A DNA stretch of 64,000 nucleotides from Antedon mediterranea. Its lineage: Eukaryota; Echinodermata; Crinoidea; Comatulida; Antedonidae. Position numbers and translations under genes: made by a program. Shown here piece by piece: positions 10,790 to 22,700 of this stretch. The DNA is taken from the NCBI RefSeq assembly GCF_964355755.1, contig NC_092680.1, positions 4,441,001-4,505,000 of the forward strand, written 5' to 3'. How positions within the stretch are numbered: the first letter of the stretch is position 1; each line of letters begins with the position of its first letter. Under the pieces are notes generated by a model. The model was not told where the DNA came from, did not search any database, and saw nothing but the letters and a program-made list of their open reading frames with translations.

Positions 10790-13700
10790 CTGAAAATTTC
10801 CCACAAACTTAATATTAATTTTAACAATGTAACAAAATATTTAATTTTTAGTAACTTTTATTAAAAGATTATGTTTGTGAAGAAAACTTGCTCGAGCCAA
10901 AACTCGGGCAAGAGAATTGAAAACGAAATGAATACATGATTTTACCTAAAAAATTCAAATATTTCTATAATAAGTTTCTAAAATGAAACTACAGTCACAT
11001 AATAAATTAATTAAAGTAACTTTGGAAGAAAAAAAAACATTACGAGGTAAATAAACACACTCGGATTTCCTAAAGCTCTGTCTACAATATAAAACTTTAT
11101 GTGACAAAAAGTGTGATGTGCTCATAATATGGACATGATGCTGTCACATCCATAACATATCCAAGCATATCACTACCATATTTGTGTACATCACATAAAG
11201 TGTGATAGTGTCGACAGAGCTTTACTGAAGGCTGTTTGAAGATTGTCGCAAAGAGTCATGTAACGATACAAAGAACTAAAATAGTGTGTTTTAGTTTTAA
11301 AAGTTCTTGGTCTGTTATTATAATGATTTCATTTGGATGAAAAGTGCTTGTAATTCGTCAGAACCACGAGCATGCATGAGGTCACGTAGACTTTATCACC
11401 AAATGTCAATGATCTTAATAATGTATAGCCTTAGCATCCTCGTTTCTCCTACAAACATTGTCAATCTTTTAATTAATGTATGTGATTAATGTATCTATGT
11501 TACCGTCTGTATTTACAAACTTAACATCAAAATGTCATCATTCCTATATGTGTTGTTTTTGCTAAAAAGGTTCAAACTTATCTTAATTAAATCTATATTG
11601 GTTAACAATTAGATGTCTTAGCAATTTGATTAATACTCCGCTAATATTATAACATGTGATAAACAGGGTGGAGAATCAATCATGTTTTAAGTAATTCAGT
11701 TGGATCATACATTTAAGTTGTTTGCAAAGACTGTATGTAGATACAGTATATGCTGCTTATTGCTTGGTTCCCTCTAGAACGTAACGCAAGACTAATGCCT
11801 GGTTCTAATGCTTGGTTCCCACTAGCGACGCAACACAATGACGTAACGCAACTCAAGTGAATTGACCAATCACAAGCGATGGCTTATTCGCTTGTGATTG
11901 CTAACTGTCTATAACTTCGCTTGTCATTGGTTAAAACGCTTGCGTTGCGTTGCGTTTACGTCCTTGCGTTACGTTCTAGTGGGAACCAACCATCACTAGC
12001 GATGCAACGTAACGCAACGCCACGACGTATTGACGCAAAGTGCTGTATTGCGTAATCACAAGTGAGTGGAGTTGTGGCTTGGTGGTTATGATGCTTGGCT
12101 ACTACTCCGAGGGTCCTGGGTTCAAGTCCCGTCACATGTCAGGATTTTTTCTAAGGACAAAATTACAACTCCACTCCCAAAGACTTGTAATAAGACTTTG
12201 TTTATGTAGAGCATCTTGTGTATATGTTTGTCTTTTGAACCTCTGATGGTAAGCAATGGCTGGATGGATCACCCTCATTAAATATGGTTTTTAAAAAAAG
12301 TGGGGACCAAGACGCAAAAGTGCTCCAAACATCGTAGGTTTGATTTCACGAAAGCGAGGGAAAACACTATTATTGAATTTTTTTTTTGTAAGTTGCGTAT
12401 GTTGCGTTACGTTGCGTCGCTAGTAGGAATCAAACTTATATGTGGATTTATATGATCCATGCCTTTCCGTAGATATTCAGTACTGTGTGCATTATTGTAT
12501 TTTGTTCAGCGTGTTTTTTTGTTTGCCATAGCAGTTATTCGTGTTTCTCTAACCCTGTGCAACATTGCGCAGGATAACCAATAGATTGATGTAATGAGCT
12601 GATGAAAATGGTCAGTGCTCATGCGCACAATGTATGGATAAGATAGTACCCCCAATAGTACGAACGCTTGCTGGAACAGGGTGCAGATTACAAAAAGGGA
12701 CCACGCTGTGCCAATGTGACGCTGAGCATCAACTAACTATAAACTACTTTCCATAACTAATCGGCGCGCTATACTGCTGTAGAAAATGACATAGGTAGCA
12801 ATGTGAATGCAGCATGGGGGTTCAGTCACAACTGAATGAGCTTTTTAAACAAATATTGTTTAATATGTAGGCTAAACACACACTTTAACCGTCGTAATAT
12901 TTAGATAAATATCAAAAAATGCCATATGACATTTTTATTTCAACTTTTATTGCGAAAAAGAAAAACATATTTTTGCTAAGAAACACTTACAGATCCTAAG
13001 TGGGTACTCAACAGATTTGTGCAATCCCTAGGATAATCTTAATAAAACCCCGTATATTACGTATATCATTATTGATGATACAACGAATCCACTATTCGTA
13101 AGTCGTTTGCAATATAACAGCCTTTTGAGTAGGCCATCCTTTGAAATCGGCGGCGAATTAAGTTACCTATAACACTCAAGAGCTTGCTTTCCCAGTAGAG
13201 ATTATAAAGCCATAACATAGCATAAGATCTTAATATGTTGCATCACTATGTCTTTATGGAGCTCATCATTTATAGGGTGAAAGGTACACTTTATTTTCTA
13301 CAATGTGAACTGACAGTTAACCTAAAACTGTTCGTCATGTGTTTTTTTTTCTTTTCTAAAGAAACAAAATAGACCTACATTTGGAAGATTTATCCCACTT
13401 AAATTTTACCTGATTCTCGTACGTGATTTTATATATGTATAGAGACAATTTACAGAAAGTGAAGTTTCTGACTGCAACCTTTCATTCACATGGGTTACTT
13501 TTATTTCTTATGAGATTTTTATATATTTTTTTCAAGCCAGTCCCGCATTTGCAGTATACTGTACTAAAATCGACTGTACATTTTGGGTAAATAACAAACG
13601 TTAAATACATGGTATATATTTTATTTAGTACTTACCCGTGTCTTTTTGTGTATATTAAAAATGCGACGGCACATACAACAAACACCGTGTTGAGTATACC

Positions 13701-16700
13701 AAGAAGTAAAGAAATAATGGACACAGTTGTCTCACCTGTTTGATAAGAATATGAAATAATATAATATATTGTATTAGGATAATTACATATTTCTTTAATC
13801 ATTGTATTATACATAAAATATTGTTTCATCATAAATAGCGTTAGTACTAATAATTAAAAAATAAACATTGACATTTATTTCGCTTTAAATCTTGGTTCCC
13901 ACTATAGAGCGTAACGCAAGGACGTAAACGCAACGCAAGCGTTTTAACCAATCACAAGCGATGGCTTATTCGCTTGTGATTTCTAACTGTCTATAACTTC
14001 GCTTGTCATTGGTTAAAACGCTTGCGTTGCGTTTACGTCCTTGCGTTACGTTCTAGTGGGAACCAAGCTTTAGATCATTCGCATTAATATTGTCATATCC
14101 ATATCTTTATAAAATAAATTCCCTGGATAAAAAAAATAAATTATACATGTTGTTTGGTTGCTCATTTGATTAGTTTATTTTTCTAGTAATATTAACTAAT
14201 ATCATACTGTTCCTTTATTTCTTTATTAAAGTAAGCCTCATATTAACTTTCCATTAAAACTGACGATGTTTATAAGAATTGTAATATTGATTGGTCAATG
14301 AATGACTATACATAATTTGTTAGATATCCAACATACCAATTATACTGACATTGTTATAAATAATGTCAATTTGATACTTGTACTTACGTGGTTGTAGAAT
14401 TACTGTTGGATGTGCAACGTCTGTGTAAGGCTTTCTTAGAACATCATCTAAAATGGAAATATTTTGGCTTAAGTCAAAATAGATATGTGCTTTAAGTGTA
14501 AAACATAGACTTCTTCCTATCTTCTTTTTAAGTACTACATAAATTACGTAAACAGTGTTCCTTTTGAAAACAAACTTAAGATGATTATTTGCTAAGTAAG
14601 TTTGGTAATTCCAACCCAAATTAGAAAATTGGAGAAATGTATCGTATCTAATAATTAGGCCTATACGAAGGTACTGTAAAAACAGAATACTTGAGTTATA
14701 ATATTTGTTGATTCTTAATGTATACAGTATTATTGTACATGAATGAATGTATGATATGTTTCCGAACATCGGATATAAAGTAACATTGCAATGTGGTAAT
14801 ATTATATGTGCCATGTCAGCACTTTGTCGTACATCTATATATAAATTTACGTAAGGGCAAAATTCGGTAAATCGCGCCTTACTTCTAGAATTTTTACTCG
14901 ATTGTATATAAAGTTGGTTCGTACTTTCGGTACTGATTTTAACCACCTGATGTAACCCTGTTTACTAATTAAATTAAGTTAGATAATTAGTTATTGACGA
15001 TTAAAACGAATTTAGGTTCAACGATTTGCCCCAAATAGGGGTGTTTTCCGGTCGTGGTATACACTGTCTAATGGATGTCCATCTTGAAAAATACCCGCCA
15101 CAAAAATGCGAGGAGGCTTCGCATTTTCCTATCTCCTCCTACGATAATTGTTTTTAATAGCTGAAAACCGGTTGAACAGCTAGAGTACAGCATCATAATG
15201 TTGAAGACAGGCCGGTTTTCTTTAAAAAATGCTATTTTGATACATGTAATACGTTTTTACAAATGTATTGATTTGTGATGAATGGAACATTCCAAATTTT
15301 TTGGTTTAACCATAGAGGTATAGATTTAGATTTATGGGCCCCCTTGGAGAATAAACATAAATAGTATTGCAATGCTGTACAATACTGTTAAGGTATTAAC
15401 CACTTTTAATCGCATATTTGAATCGCAAATTTCTTACTGTGAGTGTTGGTACTGTTAGATATAATATCAACAAATATACAAATAAACTTTATTACTGTGA
15501 GTGTGGGTAGGCCCTACTGTTAGATTATAAACATATAATATACAAATAAATAAACGTTATTACTGACAATTGCTTCTCAACGTTTGTATTAATTAATAAT
15601 TTAAAAATATATAAACTTCGTAGTGGTGTATCGTTACATGTACTTTACTATTTCAATCGACTATGACAGACACAGTTTTAACAAAGTTTTAAATCGTAAA
15701 TGTTTTACTGTATTTAGTGGTATATTATTTATAGGCCTATAAAACATTAAAAACAATATTTCGTTACTGAGTGGATAAGAATATATTTTAAAATGTTTCC
15801 TCTTTGTACCTTCTTCCCCCATCCCTCAACCCTTAATATTACATACAAAACACAAAGTGGGTTTGTTTAAATGAGTCCAAATAAAAAAAATTTACTCATT
15901 TTGTTTCTCTCTCTCGGAAGTAATTCCCAGGGTGCTAATTTTGGTTGACTACATAAATCATTGTGTATATTTATTCGTTTCTGTAAACGACAATGTATTA
16001 TAGTCCTGCAGTACGTACATTTGAAATCTCCATTTTTGTCTCGCTGGAAATACTGTGTATTCGAGAACCATCTGTGGGCACGACCTAGATGGTACGCGAG
16101 CGAAGCGAGCGTGCCATCTAGTATATCAAATTAGAACTAAATGATACTTAATTGTATAGAAAAATAAGTGCGAAAATCTGTTTCTGTCTTAGAACTATTT
16201 TTAGTGTCAAGTGTCAAATTTGACATGATGATATAGATTGTTGTATCATAACATAATGGATTATTTGACACATGTGCTCACATGAGGAAATAGTGTTAAA
16301 AGTACAATGATCTTTAACTGATATGAAATTATCGGACTTGCATAAATATCACTTATGATGCTATTTGTATATGATGCTATATCCCAGCATTACAGGTTTT
16401 ACGTCAGCGCAGTCTATATAGAATAAAAGTCTTCTCATGTTTTGTTACTTACTCTGACGTAAGGTCCTTTGCACCAAATTCAATTTAAGTTTAAAAAAAA
16501 TTGGAAAACGTAAGCCCATGGCTGTTGCACCAAGTTTATTCTAAACAATTTCGGAAAACGTAGGCCCCTGTTACATCAAATTCAATTTAATTTAAACAAA
16601 TTTGAAAAACCTAAGCCCTGTTCCACCAAGTTTATTTTAAGTTAGACAATGACGGAAAGCGTAGGCCCTGTTGCATAAAATTCATTTTAAGTTAAACAAA

Positions 16701-19700
16701 TTCGGAAGTTGTTTTCACCCATGACCCTTTGCCAATATCATGGTGTTCATACGATCGCGATTGCGCTGATTTTAGATGGCTATATACTTAAGACCATCAA
16801 GCTAGATTTCATTTAATCAGCAGTACTCGGTATGCCTACAATCTGATCCTTGATGTACCGGAGAAATCTATTTACAGTTTTGAATCCGATGGTACAATAC
16901 ATCATAGTTTGGCAAAACTCATGACCGCATATCACCTATTAGCGTTCGTAATATATTAGCAATGTAAAGTTACTAATAGGTGTACATTACTATGTACTTA
17001 TTACTACAGTATTTACATATTGTGCTAATAAACAAAATGTTTACGAGGCGTATCGTTGATATTAATGATTTGTCACAGTAAAACTTGTTAAAATATCTTT
17101 TGGATGTCATTTACAGGTCACGCAGATACATATAGATTATGCTTATTATATGCAATTCATTCTAAATTACTGTTGGTCAGTTAATAATAATGCTGTAACT
17201 TCATTACCATCAGTATATCTGTCAGTACGATATCGCACCGGTGGAGATCGGGCTGTATGTATGTTCAGACACATTGTTTTAAAATAATGGAATTTTGTAT
17301 AACACGCCAGGTAGTATATCATTATAATGATTGGTTCCCACTAGGACGCAACGCAACGACGTGAGCCCAGCGCAAGTGAGTTGACCATATAAACAAAGTA
17401 GGACAATCCATCTCTTTTGATTGGTCAAATTACTTGCGTTACGCTTTACGTCTTTGCGTTACGTCCTTACAGTGGGAACTTAGCTTAAAGAAAATACAAC
17501 ACAGTTGGCGCTGTTACTTTAAAATTACCAGTCATAGCATATTGCGTTAAAGATATTTTATTTCATATCATATTATAATGTAAATGAATACGGTAATTAC
17601 TGTGAGTTTGATTTAACAAATCCACAAATTGGATAAAACAATCTTTATTTACCTGTACAGATACCAAAAAACTGTAATTTAAAGAGAAAAATACTCATGT
17701 CTGCCGACCATTGTGTTTTGTTACGTATTTAACCGTTTAATTTATATTCTTATAAAGTGAAATGTTGTGTTCGTTTTGTTTTGTACTGAAGTTAATGTCT
17801 TTATTATAAATGCAAAATGGCCTATTCAAAATTTGTGTGAATTAATCTTTGTTTTTCATAGTTTTGAGGAACAATACATCTTCAACCATTATCAACTGAT
17901 AGGTTAGAAGTAAAATAATTTCTAATTGTTTATACGTTAAGAAAAAAACAAAATGGCAAAATCTTAGGTAACACGTGTGAATGTAGCTTATAAGTTCTGT
18001 CAACATGGGCATATCACTACCATAATTGGACACATCACACTTTTTTATGCCAAACTAGTTTGTATAGTGTAGACAGAGCTTAAGGCTGGTCATTGCACTT
18101 GCATGCCTAAAAAAATGGAAAATTCTTACGTAACACATAAATGTAGCTTAAAGCTCTGTCTACACTATCAAATTACATGTGACAAAAAATGTGATGTGTA
18201 CCATCTTTGGGCACATCGCACATTTGGTCAAACTACTTTGATGTGTAGAAAGGGCTTTAAGATGTATGTGTGTGTACACGTAAGAATGTGCAGATGCATC
18301 AATGCTGTTAATGGATTACCTGTAATCTGACAGAGTAAGCTCTAAAATGTAAGGTTGTTTATATCATTAATTTCGAAGTGTTTTCAGCAACAAATTTAAT
18401 GTCATGTGAAACGGAGAAAAGATAAACTTTGGTTATCAATTATCATTGTGTCGGTAGGTCACACGCATGTCAATTCGAAAATTTAAGTGAAACGACATTA
18501 AAAATACTTGTTGCAGAAATATATTGACTGGTGGCGCTGTTGATAAAGAACACCTACCATATATTATGCCTACGTCATCAATTGCAACTTCGGCGTTTCC
18601 TCTAAATATTACTTCAAACATTATCTAAAAACAAATACATATCATAAGTAAAGATCATTGGTGAGTTTACAGGATGTAATATTACCTTTTTAGTATATTT
18701 GATGAACAGTTTTAATTTTTGTCATAGGAGGCCCCTAAATGAAATAAAGTATCGTCTATGAAAGGAACGGAAATGTACTAGGCACTAGAAAGCAATGAGT
18801 GACGTCATAATTCCCAGTAGACATTGATTATGAATGGTGATAATACAATTGATAACTGATATAGAAGGAGACTGAGAATAAGTGTACATATCAAATAAAT
18901 AAATTATAATACATATTAGTTAGTTTGAAACGATTGGATAGAAGAAGAATGAAGGAAAAAAAATGAAGAGTGTATTTGTAGTAAGCGGACCATAGACATA
19001 AGGGTTTATTTGTTTCATTGTATTTACTGTATTAATTAAAAATCTAAACCCTAAGTAATACGCATTTTATTAATTTGATTTGATTGATTTTTTCAAATCA
19101 CTTTTTTTTCTGTTATCTTGTCATGTATATGTTTTAAAATAAAATAAAAAATTAAATTAAAAAAAAATCGCGGTAATCTATCAAAAAAATCATATCAGAT
19201 TTGAATTATTTGAATTTAGACCTGGTTCATACGCAGATTGGGAAGAAACTTAAATTGAAAAAAATAATAGGCTTATTTATAGAATATTATAAAATATTTA
19301 TTATAAAATGGATACTATACAAGAAATATCAACATTAACAAATAAAAGAATTGTATTGTAAAGATATGTTGTACACTATCACAATTTATGTTTTGATAGT
19401 ATTTTTTTATATGACCATATATGGACATGATGATATCATATCCTTACCATATTTGGGCATATCACTACCATATTTGGGAACATAACACTTTTGAATTTAA
19501 CGTTAACATTCTATCAACTCAACATAACGGAACATTAAATGTGACAAGAGCACAAACCTTAGAAATTAACTTAAATACCAAACATTACAACTGCAAAATG
19601 TCATGTCATGAAGACATCTAATCTGTCTTTCTTTTTTTTTTATCTAAAAATTATCTTTTTTTTCTCTTATTAATCAATTGTGCAGTAGTCATGAGCCTTG

Positions 19701-22700
19701 GACAAACTTTGATGAATATAACAGCTCTCATGTCACTACGACTGTATGGTACTTAACAAGTTGTGACAATACTAATACTTTTTTTTAATTTTGTTTTTCA
19801 GATTTTTTTAATTTAAAAAAAAGCCTAAAATGTGTTCTAAATTTTGGTAAGTTGTTGTGGTTTTTATATAGGCCTAATAATAATAAAATATCCTAAAATT
19901 TGTTCTAAATTGGCGCGCAATTTCAATCGTTTGCGTTTTAGTAACCATACCAGAATGTGTTCATGACTTACAGAATCACAACACTAATCGCCAACCATAG
20001 ATATTATTTCAGGCCTATAAGATGTTTAGCATAGCTTACCTGAAACATAGTTTCCGAATGTAAAATCAAACTTGCTCTGGACCACTGACCGTCCGTTTTT
20101 GTACATGGACGTCTCCAAGATGCTATTGTATTATTTTCTGTTCTGATATTATTTATATGTATTCTTAGCTCACAATCTGAAGATTGTTTAGCTCTTGTGA
20201 AATAGTAAAATTCTAACGTGAAAAAGTCCTGTTTATGCCCCTCCCAAGGTGACTTCAATCGCGCTGTAAACTCGTTTTTATTCGCATTTTTACTTCTCCA
20301 CGTTACGTGCATAAAATGCCCTATAAATTAAATATTTATATATAGTTATGATCACCATAATAACGCCAGATTATTCAGATGTCATCAGTGTTTAATACAC
20401 CTAGACAGGAATGGTTTCTGACTGCCAATAGTCGGTTAGAATCAATCTGGTGACAGCTTCAGAACCTAATGTTTACACTATGCCTTCAACCAAACTCAAA
20501 CTACCGAGACAATTCCAAATACATCTTCCCCATCGTATACATTACGATGGGAAGGCAGGAGTACACAGTTTGTATCTGAAAACCCAACATGTATCAAAAT
20601 AAAAAATAACATATAATTATATACATAAATCCAACGGCAAATTACTAAAAAAATAACAATGCTGTGGGTATCAGTGGCTAGATTTCAATGGAGATACAAA
20701 AAAAAAAAAAAAACTAAATCAAAACGACAAAGTAAAACAGCCAGAAAAGCTTTCGGGCAACACTAGCCCTTCATTAGTGCATAATTATATACACATATAC
20801 AAATAAAATCATTAGTAAGTATAGTTTGGTTTTGCCATCATGTATGGTGACCAATCCTCAGAGGGCAGGGTTCAAGTCCTGTAATAGTATCATGGTCATT
20901 ACAGTGCCTTCGTGTCTACCAAAGCCACATAATTAGATTTAGGAAATATTGTATCATGGCTTATTACCCATCCTGTAATTGGCGTGACGTGTTCTAAATT
21001 AAACAAAAAAATTAAAGTCCATTTGGTTTTTATGATTATAATTAGAAAACCACCGCAGTATATTATCATCTTTGTGAATATCATTAACTTTCTCATCGCT
21101 AAGTAACGTTATCATTTTATCGTATTTACTGATATGATATTTGGAATTGTCAGTTAATATACTAAAATTGGAATGATTATTACAATGCTTTACGTTACGT
21201 AGGTTCGTTAGCTCATGTTTATGTTTTGTCATATTGTATTTTTGTGAAGGTCCCTAATGATCAACTTCGGTTGGATGGACCACCCTCGTAAAATATTGTT
21301 AAAATTCAAAATAAAAATGGTGCGACGCTTTATGCCATGTGCGATACAATACGGTAACACTTTATTGCAATCACCGTAGTAGTTCAAATCAAAATTGAAG
21401 TTTAACAAAGTTCAAAGGAAAACAAAACAATTCTTTTGATAATACTATTTCACCATTTCCTTATACTTTTCCATTGGTTCTACATTTAAATTACCCTTAG
21501 ACATTAGAGACAACTTTATAGCGTTACTAAGTGGTTTTAGATTAATTAGTGTATATGAACAATTTGAGATTTCTGTAAGCCTGGCATGTCAAACGACTTT
21601 TAAACATTGATCCTGGTTTAGTGTACAGGAAAAAGACGCCACCGTAAGATCATTGCCATATCCGGACTTTTATGTGGTTTTAAGAGGTCGATCATGATGA
21701 TGCCACAAGCAAAGTTTTTTTTTGTTTTGACAAAATAAAATGTTAAGCTCTGTCTACATTATCAAACTTTATGTGACAAAATGTGATGGACATGATGATG
21801 TCATATATCACTACCATATGTGGGTATATCGCTACCATATTTGGGCACATCACACTTTTTTGTCAAACTAGTTTGATATTGTAGACAGAGCTTAAAATTC
21901 AAATTAACAAATTACAAAAACCATAAAAAATGGTTTTTTTTTTTATTACTCGACAATTGTAAATAATGTTGTGTTTTATTTTTTATTATGTATTTTTGGA
22001 TGGATGTTTTAAGCCTTGTGTACACTATCAAACAGTATGTGACAAAAACAAATGTGATGTGTCTATATTTATATGGACAAGATGATGTCATATCACTACC
22101 ATATTTGGGGATATGACTACCATATTTGGGCACATCACACTTTTTTTGTCAAACTAGTTTGATAGTGTAGACAGAGCTGTATATCAAATTCAAAATGAAA
22201 ACGATGCATTCAAACCGTTTCCTGTTGTGTGGTCTCCGGATGGAGGTTCATCAATTCCTGCCATCAACAGATCTGCTGTTTTCGTCCTCTTCCAACCAAA
22301 ACTGTTCTTTGCTTTACTGTATCCACACGCTCCGCTGTTTTCAAAATTACAGTATACATTTTGGCCTATTGAATTAAACAAAAACGAACATTATAAAGGT
22401 TGTTATGAGCTTGGTAACGTATTTAAAATGTAACGATGGTTTAAAACCAGATAAGATAGGAATAAAGCTCGTCCCTGATTTAACTAATACATAATAATAT
22501 GTACTAATACATATAATTAATATCCTCGAATTTTCTCGTCATTACATGTTAAAGCTTGGTTCCCACTAGAACGTAACGCAAGGACGTAAACGCAACGCAA
22601 GCGTTTTAACCAATGACAAGCGAAGTTATAGACAGTTAGCAATCACAAGCGAATAAGCCATCGCTTGTGATTGGTCAATTCACTTGTGTTGCGTTACGTC

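Noticed and set aside
12040-12246. 68-codon frame over the S1 SINE
   Set aside because: Non-coding SINE sequence with a chance open frame.
14320-14946. 208-codon minus-strand frame as a gene
   Set aside because: Only the 60-nt piece at 14388-14447 is supported as an exon; the rest is intron and Helitron end.
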